The notes under the pieces are model-generated. The model searched no databases. It was not told the DNA's origin and saw nothing but the letters and a program-made list of their open reading frames with translations. A program made the position numbers and the translations under genes. Source: Rosellinia necatrix (taxonomy: Eukaryota > Ascomycota > Sordariomycetes > Xylariales > Xylariaceae). Taken from it: a stretch of DNA of 64,000 nucleotides. Below, in pieces: positions 11,614 to 24,868 of the stretch (positions within the stretch are counted from its first letter, which is position 1; every line of letters begins with the position of its first letter). The DNA lies in contig JAGYVD010000002.1 of the NCBI GenBank assembly GCA_021209875.1, positions 930,001 to 994,000 on the forward strand, in the 5' to 3' direction.

Positions 11614-13753
11614 ATGGCGCCGAAGAAGCAGAAAAGCCAAACCCGGCTCACTTTTGAGCCCACGGGCGCATCTTCGAGCTCCCCCGTTTCTGCCTACACG
11701 CCTGCTAGAGTGAGGTACTCTGGCAATGCACACAGCAGCCCGGCTCGCCGGCTATCATCCGCGGCCACGCCATCGTCGTCATCTCAACCCGCTCGCCGCT
11801 CAAGTAGACATACATCAAAGCAGAGCAAGTTGGACAGCTCTATCGGTATGTATTTAGTCTTCTCTGTACCTGCCATCCGTATCTACCCTCCGGATCTACC
11901 CTCCGGATCTACCCTCCGTACCTGCCCTCTGTACCTGCCCTCTGTGTCTGTTCTCCATGCCTACCCGTTTCGGTATTTCTACTTTGGTAGGAATGTGGGC
12001 CCCTTATTGGGTGTCTAAGACTCGGCAAGTGCTAACGCGGCCAACAGCGCCACCTGCAAGTTTCATGCCGAAGCTCCACGACGGACGAAATCTCGTTGTG
12101 GAAGACGATACCTCGGATGATTCGGCCGCTGAGATCGACGACGCAGGCTATGATGAAGATGACAATGTTGATCTTCTGCCTTCTACCCAAAAGGCTGATA
12201 AACCACATAAATCCGGTGCAATAGACTCCCCAGACTCAGATGAGGAGCCGATTATCAAAAACCTGCGCTCCTCTCAGTCGGTATCTACGAGACTTCAAAG
12301 AGCCGTTATTATCGACGGCGATAGTGATGATGAAGAGCCAGAGCTTCCAAGATTATTCTCTCCGCGCAAGAGGCGACGCCCGTCAATCATCAGCCTTGAC
12401 GATGACTCAGACGATGCTCCCATTTTACCACCACGGTCGGCAAGGAAGCTCTCGAGGCCCAAGTTCGTAGAATTGGATGACTCGGACGAAGATGTCATCT
12501 CTCCACTCAAGAGAAGAAAGATGTTTCATCGCTCTTCGCCGACCGCGTCCACTGAGGATCGCCCTTTGAAAAAATTGTGGAGACCGAGTCAAGCGGTTTC
12601 TTCTCCTATCAAGAAGACGCACAAGGGGCATAGATCAGAGAAACAGAAGAAAATGGAACTTCTGCGGCGTCGGCGCGCTGGCGAAAAGATTGATCGACTC
12701 ACTGAGTCTGAGTCGTCTTCGGGCGAAGACGGAAAGCGTGGGATCTATGATTCCGATTCCGAGGGAGGCTTGGAGGTCCTCAAGGAATTCGAAGACGAGG
12801 AACAGGACGAAGAGGTAGAAGAGCAGCCTGTGCCACGCAAAAATAAGCCCAAGAAAGACCGCGAGAAAAAGACGGATCCGGCTGACGGTCGGGAAGAGGA
12901 GGAGGAGGGCGACCTAGACGATTTCGTCACTGACGACGATGATGCGCCACTCGGCGCTCCCGTAGACATCCCGCTCGAATTCACATCGCACGCGCACAAG
13001 CCTCTGAAGGACCAGTTCCCGTTCGCGGTCGAGTGGCTCGTCCACAACCGGATCAACCCGGCCTTCGAGCGACGGGACCCGGTTTACGTGAACGCATGGC
13101 GCAGGCTCGACGACGAGGTCAGCGGGCTCGCCAACTCCAAGTTCACATCATCGGCGTGGAAGCCTGACTTCCACCGCGCGCTCAAGAGCCGGCCGATACT
13201 CGAATCGTACTCGCTTGTGGGGGACACGGGTCTGCACGAGACGTGCGAGGCGTGCGGCCGGAGCGGACACCCGTCGACGTTCAAGATCATATTCTCGGGC
13301 CCAGCATACCACAAGGACACGCTGGCGGAGGTCGAGTCAGAAGATTCCGCCTCGAACGAAGACGGCGACGACGCCGAGGAAGACGAAGAAGACGACGAGA
13401 CGGCGTCCGTCGACACGCGCGGCATGCCGCTGCCGCCGGCGGGGAAGGAGTGGCACGTGGGCGCCGTGTGCTGCAGCAACGCGGAGACGGCGCACGGCTT
13501 GCTGCACTGGAAGCACGCGCTCAAGCAGTGGGTCGAGGACCGCCTCGAGGCCGACGGCTGGATGACGGGCGCGAGGCTGCGCGAGCGCGAGCGCATGCGC
13601 GCCGGCCGCCGCCGCGCCCTCGCCAACGACATCGTCGACCGCTGGCAGGAGAACCGCGTCGTCAACGCCCTCTACGCCGACTTCCGCAACACCCTCGAGA
13701 ACGCCCGCAACAAGGCCACCTCCGGCCGCGGGCTGCGCAGGTTCGGGAGGTAA
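11614..13753 (+). CDS. DUF4211 domain nuclear protein
   Basis: Two exons, 11614-11845 and 12048-13753 (645 aa). The frame stays open into the intron, but the splice GTATG..GCTAACGCGGCCAACAG restores SSI-APPASFMP in phase. The N-terminal two thirds is disordered: a PIP-box-like start (KSQTRLTFE), Ser-rich sequence, many Asp/Ser acidic clusters (DDDSDDAP, DGDSDDEEPE) and basic patches (RKRRRPS, LKRRKM) that look like nuclear localisation signals. The last 240 residues carry the DUF4211 domain: DDFVTDDDDAPLGAP, IPLEFTSHAH, FAVEWLVHNRINPAF and SKFTSSAWKPDF. A Cys/His cluster follows (HETCEACGRSGHPSTFKIIFSG, GAVCCSNAETAHGLLHWKHAL). The family is conserved in fungi and related to animal CCDC82, with no settled function. 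From about 12890 on the codons become strongly GC-ending, unlike the first half. Confidence 0.85.
11887..11950. repeat. Short tandem repeat inside the DUF4211 gene intron
   Basis: Repeats of CTACCCTCCGGAT and then GTACCTGCCCTCT fill the middle of the 202-nt intron. It is coding-like in frame only by accident: the branch site and acceptor follow at 12030-12047. Confidence 0.75.
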
Positions 13754-14511
13754 ACCGGGCGCTGGTCTTGGGAAGGAGGAGATGGAGGAAAGGGTGGAAG
13801 GGGGGGGGGTGGTGTTTGGTTGACTGACACAGGGGGTAAAAAAAGGCCATGGATGGGATGAGAGCGGGTATTTCAGCCACGGTCATTCATTTGTGCGTGA
13901 TTCGCGCGCGCTGGAACCCGGACTGAACGTGCTACGTAAACTTAGCCCCAAGTTCCTGCTGGGGCCATTGCGTTTGGACGGGCTTGTAACCTCTTCGCTT
14001 GTTCGTCGTTTCGGAGAGGCTACACTAGCCAGGTATAATAATCCATAAACACGGCGTGACGATGCTGAGAGAGAGGGAGGGGGGGACAAACGGATACGTG
14101 CGTCTTTTCTTTTCTCTCACGGGTCATACATACATACATACATACACGTCGAAGCCGAGCTCGTCGTCGTACCCGTTCACGGGACCGTGGTAGTACTGGT
14201 ATGCAACTAGTTCGGACTACTAGGACGCCGGGATAGGTGTTTCGTTGCATAAAGTGCGCGAGATCTTTCTTTCTATTCACGAGATAGCTAGAGATATTCC
14301 TATCAATCCAGGATACCTCGCAAATCTAGAAGTTTCCCCGTAGTCGTCTTCGCTTCGTAAACCCCACCAAGTCTCTCGCTACTACAACCTCCCCTCCCCT
14401 CCCCTCCCCTCCTCCCCCCTATCTCTCCTTTCTAAATGCTTAATTGTACTTACTGTTTTGTAATGGACGAAGGTGCGACCATGGGTCGGTTAACCCTCCC
14501 GCCGAGCCGTT
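13754..14511. other. Convergent intergenic spacer between DUF4211 gene and trpC
   Basis: It should hold the two facing terminators. It carries a G-run at 13800, a CATA microsatellite (14124-14146) and a CCCCT-rich tract at 14390-14420. No gene seen. Confidence 0.65.
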
Positions 14512-16986
14512 CTACCTGATCGCCTTTGCGGCTCTGACGAATTCCCATATCCGCTGCAGGCTCTGCTTGCCATCGGGGCCCTCGACGCCGCTGCTGACAT
14601 CGACGCCGATGATGCGGTCGGCCTGGTCGCCGGAGCCGCGGATGACGTCCGCGACGTTCTCCGGGCCCAGGCCGCCGGCGAGCACGACCCTCAGCTCGCC
14701 GTCCGCCCGGAGCGCGTCCCTGACCGCCGTGGTGTCGAGGAGCTCGCCCGAGCCGCCGGCGGCGCCGGAGTCGAGGAGCGGGGCCCGCGTGGTAGCCGCG
14801 GGCGCCGATGCCGGGCTCGGCGGGCGCGAAGCGGCGCATGACGGGCACGGGGATGTGGTGGGCCCACTCGAGCGGCTCGTTGCCGTGGAGCTGCACGACG
14901 TCGAGGCGGTAGCGCGCCGTCAGCTCCAGGACCTGCGCGAGCGGCTGGTTGAGGAAGACGCCGACGAGGAGGGGCCGCGCGCGGCCCGGGGCGCTGAGCT
15001 TCTGCGGCGCGCCCGCGAAGAAATCCGTCGCCTGGTCCGCCGGGGGCGGGGGTGCGGGGGGTGCCGTGGGGCGCGAGGACCCGGACACGGCCGCCGAGAG
15101 GGTCATTGAGAACCCGAACACGGTCACCGAGAGCTCATACGCGGCCCCCCGGGAACCCGTGCACGGCCTTCGAGATGCTGCGCGCGGCCTTGTCGCTCAC
15201 GGTGCGCCTGCGACCCGGGACTAGGATCATGCCGATGAGATCCGCGCCGGCCTCAGCAGCCGCTAGAGCGGCTTCCGGGGTGCGGGTGCCACATATTTTG
15301 ACAAGAAGGGGTTCGGGGTCTGATTTCTGGGCGGTTACCTTCCCGGCACACAGTTGTTGGATAAAACGGGATGCGTCCGGAGCTCGCATAATTGCCTCGC
15401 CGACAAGGACGGCATTGACACCATCTCTATGGTTGGCAATCACGTCTTCGTGAGTGTTGATACCACTGAGCGCACAGATTGCCGTTTCCTGGGGTACGAG
15501 ATTGCGTAGCCTGCCCGTCGTGCCAAGATCCACTTCGAAGGACTCAAGATTGCGGTTGTTGACTCCGATGACTTTGGAGCCCAGCTTGACCGCTGTCGCC
15601 ATCTCTTCTGCGTTCTGGACTTCGACTAAAGGCTCCATACCTAGCGATACGGAATACTTATACAGTCGGGTCAATAACCTTTCGTCCAGCATCTTTACAA
15701 TGAGGAGCACCGTGTCCGCTCCCGCCAACCGGGCCTCGAGTATCTGGTATTCCTCAAAGATAAACTCCTTCCGCAAAATGGCTGGTCTGTTGGGCATCCC
15801 GTTAAGCGCCTGTCTGACTGCGCGCAAATCTTCGATACTCCCCTTGAACCAATCTGGTTCGGTAAGCACAGATATAACACTGGCCCCAGCTAGGGCATAC
15901 TTTTTCGCCTGAGTTGGTGCGTCAATGTCCAAAGCAAATATGCCCTTAGATGGCGAGCCTCGCTTTATCTCGGCCATGAGCGAGACATCAAAGGGGCTCT
16001 GACGCAGACGGTCGACGAAGGAGATCTGCGGCGGTGCTGCGTTTAAGTTATAAGCAGCCTCAAGATCTTGAGGGCGCTGCGACGGTATCTGTTTTTGGGC
16101 CGCAACGGCTTCTCTCCGCCGAGCGTATATCTCTTGAAGAATATTATTCTTCTTGGGGGCTTGGGTTGACACCCCCTTCGTCCCATTGACCAGTTTGTTG
16201 ACCTCTGCCGAGTTTTGGAGGCGCTCGTTTTCGGCCCAAGTGCCTGCTTGCAGACGCAAGAAATTCTTAAACATAATACGACCGTCTTCAGAGAGGATGC
16301 TCTCCGGATGGAACTGGACGCCTTCGATAGCAAGCTCTTTGTGGCGTACTCCCATGATGACGCCTTTCGAGCCATCGTCCTGTGCAACCCAGGAGGTAAT
16401 TTCGAGACATTCCGGCAGGGTCACGTGGGTGCCGGCAAGTGAGTGATACCGAGTGACCGGAAGTCCCTGGGGCATACCTACATACACGCCTTTGGAGTCA
16501 TGAGACAATGGCGATGTTTTGCCGTGTAATATCTCCCCCGCCGAACTCACTTCACCCCCATAGACATCGAATATACATTGTCTAAGTACAATATTAGATT
16601 GACAACTCATATGGCCCATTCAATGATGCATTCAACGATGCTACGGTTCAAAGCGGAGTGGCTTACTGGCCCATACAAACGCCGAAGATGGGTATTTTCC
16701 CAGCAAAATGTCTGATGGCGTCCCGGCTGATGCCCGAGTCGGTGATGGGATGACCTGGTCCGGGGCTCACGACTAACTGGGTTGGATTTTTGGCAATGAG
16801 CTGGTCCAGGGTGATTTGGTCATTTCGATAGACAGTGACAGTAGCGCCTTCTAGAGCGAGGTACTGATAGACATTCCAGACAAATGAATCATAATTGTCA
16901 ATAAGGACAAGATTTGAGGCGGTTGGGACGGGTGGTGAAGGATCTGGATGATGTGGCGAGAAGTCAATGAGCTCCGCTACCGCCAT
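14512..16986 (-). CDS. trpC: Trifunctional tryptophan enzyme TrpC (GATase / IGPS / PRAI), frameshifted here
   Basis: Exons 16986-16667 and 16581-14512; the 85-nt intron (GTAAGC..CTAATATTGTACTTAG) splits [15 protein letters not shown]. Glutamine amidotransferase: [25 protein letters not shown], nucleophile Cys in GVCMGQ, and His/Glu in GVQFHPES. Indole-glycerol-phosphate synthase: [52 protein letters not shown] and LVGEAIMRA. Phosphoribosylanthranilate isomerase: [62 protein letters not shown] and [11 protein letters not shown]. The last domain is read in three frames. One break lies at the G6 run 15145-15150 and another near 14778-14784; dropping one base at each leaves about 795 aa, near family length. 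The enzyme makes anthranilate with TrpE and carries out the next two ring steps, in the cytosol. The PRAI part is far more GC-rich than the rest. Confidence 0.93.
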
Positions 16987-17803
16987 GGCTTAGACTGAGG
17001 TTGGAACCGTTTCAAACCGAGGAATAGGCGACTCAAAGCGCGTGGGCTGAAGCTGGCAAAACCCTTCATAAGTACAAGGCGAGGTTGTCATAGGCGACTT
17101 GCTCTGCCAAATGCACAAGTATGCTACGATACCCGCGATCGGAGGGGCATAATTGGCAATGCTGATTGGCTGGAAGCCGTGATACCTAGGTAGTTTAGAG
17201 CGCGCTACTGCAAGGCCAGAGAACACTTTAGTTTGGCGCTGGAAGTAGGACAAGGATCCAGTTTTAGGACACGCTGTTGCCAGGCTGTGAACAGAACCAT
17301 AATACAGCATATTTCCGTATAATATTAGCAAACAAAACGATATTCTGGCAATTTCTAGCTAAAAATAACAAAACTGGTCAAACTACATTAACTATAACAA
17401 AAAAAAAAAAAACAGTTGTAATTATAAAAGTTGTAGCTCTGTCAAAGTAGGCTATAAAAGTCCAACACTCTGCTGCTTGGGTACCTATGAGGTAAGGCCT
17501 GTACCTGATTTAAAGTGGGTCAATTAAAGAGCTTGGACCTCTCGTCATTGGCATACATACAGGGTACATAATATTTTCTTTGCTGGGTACTTAGCCCACC
17601 TACCTATCTACCTACCTATCTCACCAGCACCTACCTTATCGAAGCTTTGCGACCCGTAGATATCAGCCGCCTCAACCTATCCAGTCGCGTCACAACGACA
17701 AAACAACATATCCCTTCCGCATACCGAGTCGCAACAACCTGCTGCTGCTTCACATGCATCTACCGCAACGCCGAGTGCGCATTGCCCGCTGATGATTGCA
17801 GCA
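16987..17803. other. Divergent promoter region between trpC and Nup188-like gene
   Basis: About 820 bp shared by two divergently transcribed genes. It includes a near match to the Gcn4/Cpc1 site at 17029-17035, an AT-rich stretch with A14 at 17400-17413, and CTACCTAC repeats at 17598-17620. Confidence 0.6.
17029..17035 (-). promoter_or_regulatory. Possible Gcn4/CPC1 site upstream of trpC
   Basis: TGAGTCG on the trpC strand, 43-49 bp before the ATG, is one base from TGA(C/G)TCA, the element of general amino acid control that is known to act on fungal trp genes. A single near match is weak evidence. Confidence 0.3.
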
Positions 17804-20800
17804 ATGGCAGAGCCACTTTCCGACCAGCTCTACTTCCCGCCCTTAGAGCCATGCCTCAAGGGAGAGACCATCATCTTGTAAGTTACAGGTCTTTTCTGTT
17901 GCGGTCGTAATGGTGGCAGCTCTGCTCCGCCGTTGCTTTGCTCTGCCGTCGCTCTGCTGACCCCGATCCTTGCACTGCTTAGGTCATGGAAGCTTGTTGC
18001 ATCGGCGTTGATGGACCCCTCTGGGCACCGTCAAAGCAGCCAGGCCATCACCGACTTCTTGAACGACCCTCTCGTCCAGTCCTTTTTCACCAGTCCGAGC
18101 TCTGCCTTTGAACCCACGAACGGCAACGGCCCGCATCACGCGGCTTTCGAAAAGAAGACGGCCGCAATCCACGTCACCCCGACTCCGAACGAAAAGTACG
18201 ATATCAACGTTATTAAGGAGGACGCCTTGTGGCTAAGCAAGAATGCCAAAATCAACGAGGTTACCGCTCTACGCATCGTCATAGTCGAGCACCAGTCGCG
18301 CTCGGCAAGCCAACTTCTTGGTCCCATATCAAATCAGGATGTTGCTAGCTTGCGAGCTGCTGCCGGCGCTAGGAACACGCAGACGTCGAATATCATTCCT
18401 GGCGTGAGCCTCACAGCAACCCTCGATGCGTCAGAAATTGAAGCCGACTTTATCAAGCCTGAGAGTCGGCGGCTACGTATCTTCCAAACTTATCTATCCG
18501 AGAGGCGGTATTACGCCGCGACGAACGACTACATCATCACTCTGATGTTGCAAGGGAGGCTTCCTACCTCACCAGCCACCGAAGCTTCGAATTTGATACG
18601 CAAATCGCTTCTTGACGTATACGGCATCTCACCCAAGCAACCCCAAAATTTAACAGTCGATATCCCTACTCGGATGTGCCATGACCTCCTCGCCCGATAT
18701 ATCGACCTTTTACCGGAATGTATCCGACAGTCTGACGCCGACTTAAAACGCGAAGTCAAAGACAAGGGATTGCTCACCGAGGATATCCGGGAGCTATGGA
18801 CACAAACGGCACTAACCGAGATGTTGCATCGTATGGCAATATTGTTTCAAATCATAGACCGGTCGAGCGATAGTTTCGTATCGGATACTATCGCTCAGAA
18901 ATGGTTCTTGCTGGTCAGCAATCTGGATTTCTTGGACCAGTTACAGGGGGTAAGTAGCTTTGAACTGATATGGTCTGGAAGCTCGACTTACACTTAGATT
19001 AGTTTCACCAGGGTATTTCTGATCTCATGGCTCCGCTACAGTGCTTGGTCTGTGTTATATCCTTGAAAATGCTAAATCTGCCAAGGATGATGGCCTTTTT
19101 CGAAGGAAATATTGATCTCGACACGGACAACGAATACCTAGCAACTTCAAATGTTCTCGAGCAGATACACGATGTTCTCGAGGGTTCAATCGCTTCGGGG
19201 TCGGTTTACATGGCGCCAGTTTTGTTCGCCTGGGTACCTATCGTACATGCCATGTTTGCTTCTTACCAGGATCGAGCTGAAAAACGCGATGCCATTCAGA
19301 ATCAGAAGGCCGTTGAGAACTATGATTCGAATTCCCAAATGGTGCCCAGTGCTGGAAGACGGAACTCCGCCGGCAGCATTACTACCATTGACAAGAGACG
19401 ATATGACGACTTTCTGATTAACAAGAATCTGGATCGTGACTTTCAACGTGTGCAGCTTCTCGCGGCTGTGGTCACCGACGAAGTACGTGTTTTCGATGTG
19501 ATCGCGTCGCTGTCATCTCACCTAGGTCCGACGGATCATGCCATCTTCCCTTATTCAGTGGGATCCCGAATGAGGGTTGCGTTCTTGGATCTGCTCAAAG
19601 CGACGTATCCGCTTGTCGGTTACAAAGCAGAACCCCTAACCGCACTGTTATCTGTCCTTTCTGGCTCTCAAGGATACTGGGACATACCGGCCGCACAGGA
19701 AGCCTCGCAGAATAACATCCTTTCATACGCCCTGAACGATCAAGTTGTCCTCGAAGCCTACGTTCAACAGGCTCTTGACCGCTTCCCATACGAATTTGCC
19801 CCGCTGCTTGGTCTATGCCGAACCCTTTGCTGCTCGCCAACTTTACCGGGCGGTAACAATCACGAGCACATTATCAAACTACTTGAAAAGACCCCGACAC
19901 TTACCTTCACTTTACCTGAAAACTTCACACGGTACTACCTTGCAAACGAGGAAGAAAATGTCAATTCATTCCAATTAGCGGAAAATTTCCCTCTGTTCTC
20001 ACCCGTTTCAAGCCGGAAAAGGATCACGGATGACGAAGAACTGTTCATTATACCTGCTGGCACGTACGGGCGCTTCGTGGTAGACGAAGGGAGGATAGTG
20101 CGAGTGGAATACGAACATTCGGCTCTAGCCCTGCTGGGCAAACGTCTAGAAATGAACCTCGCTACTAATAAGTATAATACGGCACTTGGTGTGCTTACGC
20201 TTGATGAGATTGCAGAAGTTGTTTCGTTGCTGGCAACATTAGTTCGGACGGAAGTCCTTCGAGCCCCCATACCTGATTGCAAGGCCGCTCACGTTTCAGA
20301 GGCCGGGCTTGCCATTGTAGCGGAGGCCAGCCGAGCACTGCCCCGTAATAAGGATGTTATATCCGTCGTTTGTGATACTATGGACGTTCTACTAGATGCT
20401 GACCACGATAGCTTCGGCTTGGGGGCTCTCGTCGCTTGTGTGCAATTTTTGCATGCCGTCTTACCTATCTGCCCAGGGAGAGTCTGGTCATATATGGCGA
20501 AGTGTACCCTGCTTCCAAGCCAATCGCAAGGTGGACGGCTTCCCCGTATTATCGGTAACCTTGATCTGTCTGACGTTCAGTTCGACTTGCTCATTTCGAC
20601 CATACACTTATTCTCCGATCTCGTGGATAGTGCGATGACTAGCTCTGTGCGAAGGAAGACGGATATCAAACCCGATCGTCGGCAACGCTCGGCGGAGAAC
20701 CTCTGGCTTGGAGTCTCGGACAAAGTGATCACGCAGATTACTTTGGCCATCTCGCAAGCCGCAGTAGACTTTCTCGAAAGCTCATCGACCTGGAGATTTC

Positions 20801-23537
20801 CAAATGATCTAGGCCGGACGATCCTACTGCGTGATGTTGTGCCGATAATGGACAAAATTATATGCCACACTTTCAGCATGGACGACATATCATCAAAGAC
20901 TGCTCTGGTTGCTGTCCTACAGCCGACCGCAAAGTTCATTGTCGACTGTTTTTTCGGCCCATCTGCTGGAAGTCTTCGTGTCCTGCCTCTATTGGCAACT
21001 CTTGTCACGGCAACACAAGGTTTTGAGTCGACTATATATGCTAGGCGATCGCAAGTCGTCCGGGACCAAACATTAGCCACTCTAGGATTCGCAACTAGAC
21101 TGGTCAGGGTAGCAAATTACTCGGATCGGTCTTCTAGCGCGCTGGAACATCAACTATTCAAAATAACGCCATACATTGCCCGGCTTTGCGCGCGAGATGA
21201 AGTTTTCAAATGGCCCGCCATCGAGCTTTTGGAATCGTTGGTGATCAGCGCTGGTAAAACAGTCGGAGAACCCCCGTCTTTACTGGGAAATCTTGGTCCT
21301 CAAACGTCTCGCTCTTTCCTTCAACTGATCAGCACTTTGGACAGGCCATTCAACCAATCGCGACAAGCCAACACGATTTGGCTTTTCTTTTCTACTATAG
21401 TCCGAAATAGGCAGCAGTGGATGGCTAATTGTCTGCTCACCGGAAAGGCCCCGAGAGACGCTCGAGCGGCCAGCGGCAAAGCCTCCGATACCCCTTCAAG
21501 CTCAATCCTAACTTCAGCCTTAACGAGGCTGGCGTCTCTCTCGAAGCTTGACGAGTCAGAGGCTCTATCCATATTAGACTTCATTACTTCGGCACAGAAT
21601 TATTGGCCTTGGACCATTTTTACTTTGCAGAAAAACACGAGTTTTCTCACCGAGCTCCGGAGCTTTGTCCGCAACTTGAAGCAATCGTCAGTGGTCGTTA
21701 AGTCCGGCGTTCTACGAGCTTGCAACGAGGCCCGGATTGCAGCGTATGTCGCCGAAATCTTTGCCATGCAATTGTTCCACCTGCGTCAGTTGGGTCAGGC
21801 AGGCCCGTTCGCTAAGGATCTTATCCAAGACCTTGACTATTACCTACGAGATGGCGTTGGAGTCTCTGGCTATAATAGAGGCCTCCATGCGAACTTTTCT
21901 AGAAATTTTAACAAACAATATCCCAGTTGTTCTCTCGAAAATTTCAAGCGGACATTACTTGAACCCAAGTCACTGGGATCGGAGTTTTATTATGCGCTCA
22001 GCTCTGCAGACAAGATGTTGAAATTTGACCCCAGTTGGGTTGGGCCGCGGAATACTGGCTTTAGGAGCGAAATGGAAAAGGCTAATATGAACCTATCCCT
22101 AGTGGATGCTCAAGTGGTAAGTTTTAGAAACATTTTCTCCCTCCGAACATCCCGGAGCTAACGGTTGATTAGTCACTTTACCATGCCTGGGAATTCCTCT
22201 TGCTTGAGCTCAGCACTTGCCTACCAGATAATGGTACCTTGAAAAAGCAATCGTTACAGGTCGCTCAACAATGCTTGGAAGCAAATCAAGACGTCCAAAG
22301 CCACGATCAGGTTTTCGAACGGATTGCAGAGTCTCGGGTGAATTTATCTCTGATGTTAGTCCAAAGGGTTGTCCACAGCTCTCCGTCGCCAGGTGACGTT
22401 GCCCAATTGTTGAATTCTCTGTGGTCAACAGTGAGCAGCTACCAAAAACCATACACTTCGCAAAACATCTCGATATATCGCACTCTTTTGAGACTACTTT
22501 ATGTCACTTTAAGGGCCCTGACGCGATCTTATGGGCAAACCGATTTCAACGCGTCTGTGCGCGATAGTCAAGGGAACAGTATATCCCCAGTGACCGTTTC
22601 CCAGACTGTCCTAGGTATTCTAGACGTAGTTGTATCGAAGGGGTTTCGGACAGTAGTGGTCCTCATCCACGACTCAGATGCGACCATCTCTACTAGTGAC
22701 GTCCTTCTGATCAACGCCATCCTACAAGCATGCTTGTGTATCCCTGGAATGGACCAGAGTCAAACGCAAATTCTCAACATCATGGCCGCTCATGACGCGA
22801 TCCAAGCCGCTGTCTCACTATACTCCTGGGCAGACAAGCTGGCCGAGAAAGGGGACCCCGTCTATGGCGAGGTGGCGTTGCTCTTTTTGCTGGAGCTGTC
22901 AGCACTGCCCCTGGTTGCCGAGCAGCTGGCTTGTGACGGGCTGCTTGATCGCATCACTTCGGCCAGTCTAGCTACATATCTCCGCCGGCCTAACGTATCG
23001 CCGTTCGCAGACTCGGTTGGCCCTCAGCGATGCTACAGCATCTGGGCCAAGGGCATCGTGCCAATACTACTAAACATGCTGTCTGCACTGGGGGCTACAA
23101 TCGCACCAGAAGTCGCATACGTGCTGAACCAATTCCCGAGCCTAATGCAATCCAGCATCGATCGATTTGACGGCCCAGGCGATAGCCAAAGGCGCGGTCG
23201 GCAAGATACGGCCTTTATCACAGCACTCTCTGTGTCCGAGATACAGTGTTTGGCGCTCATTACCCAACTTCTCGGGGCCCTGCGCGCTAATAACGCGAGG
23301 GACATTCCTGCTGTAGAATGGGATTCTGCTGCGCTCCTGGAAAATGTTGATTGGTGGATTGATCACCGAAAGGTGTTGAGAGAGAGATTAGTGACACTCG
23401 GGCCAAGGGAGGCCGAATGGAAATCGATGCCGGCTTCAGATGCGGATAGGAAACGAGGTTCAGAAAGTGTGTTGGAAACTAAAGTAGTGGAACAGCTAGA
23501 GTTCGTCCGAATTGTCCTTAACGAGGGCGTGGAATAG
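17804..23537 (+). CDS. NUP188: Large scaffold nucleoporin, Nup188-like
   Basis: Four exons: 17804-17877, 17983-18949, 19012-22116 and 22173-23537, giving 1836 aa. Introns of 105, 62 and 56 nt keep phase; the second acceptor CACCAG was chosen because it gives LQG|GISDLMAPLQCLV. The N-terminus (MAEPLSDQLYFPPLEPCLKG, then SWKLVASALMDPSG) and DINVIKEDALWLSKNAKI resemble fungal Nup188, and the length fits Nup188 (about 1850 aa) better than its paralogue Nup192 (about 1750). The body is all helical and solenoid-like, with no catalytic motif or membrane segment. Family knowledge: inner-ring scaffold of the nuclear pore complex, binding Nic96 and FG nucleoporins. The choice between Nup188 and Nup192/205 rests on memory of family sequences and should be confirmed by profile search. 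Confidence 0.75.
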
Positions 23538-24868
23538 GGTTTGTCAACTCTGCCCGGGTATCCAAGGGGTATATCATCCATGGAACTCTCTAGTTCGAAG
23601 TCCACGATTATAACATGTCAGGCCCGGATGGCCTGTGGAGAAAGGGAGGTTGATGCTACTTGATCCAGATAAGAGCATTGAAAGAGCATTGACGCCACGG
23701 CGTACGGGCGTTTGTTCTAGGTTTGGTATAAAAAAAAAAGAGAAAACCCAACTTAATATACCACCGTAACTGGAGGCAAGAGGCACGTGCTTAACGATGG
23801 TGCGAGCGAGGGTTAGGTCACGAAACATAGCACGACTGAGAACTCTTCCAGAAACATTAGTATGTAATATAGAAATCAGGTAGCAACATCTGGATATCTT
23901 GAACTACTGATATGTCACAGCACGTACAGGGAGTTTCCCAGTGAATACAATAGCTACGTCACAGTTGCGATAACGGAATTCCCACCCGGGAACCGAGGCT
24001 GGTGGGTTAGGTTGCATAGCTCTCGTGATGTTTAAATGTCGGGTTGACGCTTAGTCAGGCTTATACTTGTAGTGTAGTATTCTCTCACTGATAAGTACCT
24101 AGCCTAGAAAGGATTTTGACAACTTAGGTGAAATGATCTGATGGTAATAGTTCACCCCAGACGGAGGAGCGAATCTGACAGCTTAGGCATTGGCGGAAGA
24201 AAAGCATAAAAAGGATGTGCTGGGCGTTCCTTTTGACGTCGATCATTTGCCCTTCAAGCTAGGCTAAGCCCAGTCCATCTCGGGACCCTCCTTTTACTAT
24301 GAAAGTGGTGCGCGTATATTGGCGCTTACCATGCTTTAGGTCAAGTACATATGCGATATCAAGAAAGAAGGATCGGACAAGACGGAAAAATAAGTAGCTT
24401 GGTGTGAAACGAGATACCCGAGTGACCGAGGCATTTATATTAAATTAGGCGCGTCGGGGAGAGTATACACTACTCTTGTGCAGAGGAAAATGAAAAAAAA
24501 AGGGAGGAGAATAAGTGAGAGGGGATTAAAAAAAAAAAAAGAACAAGGCCGAATAGGGGTCCTTGGCCACGAAAGAGGATGGTGTCAGCAAGACACCTTA
24601 ACAAATACTTTGTGAACTATACGTTGCTCATTGCGCCGAAGCACGCTCTGTACCTGTAAGCGGCATCACGCGACAACCCGGTACGTCATAGGCGGCGATG
24701 GCCGTAAAGATTAGTAAGTTGGCGACTGGCGGGAGCGTGAGCAGCATCCATCCTATTACACTACTCTATAATTCCGTTTCAGGGGCGATCCGTTGGGCGA
24801 TTCTCAGCTCATGTGGTTTGCCTCAATACGGGGGAAAGGGGGGTGTAGTGTATGTTCTATGAATGCTG

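Noticed and set aside
13243..13827. Long Arg-rich ORFs overlapping the DUF4211 and trpC 3' ends
   Set aside because: Shadow frames produced by GC-rich codon usage of the real genes.
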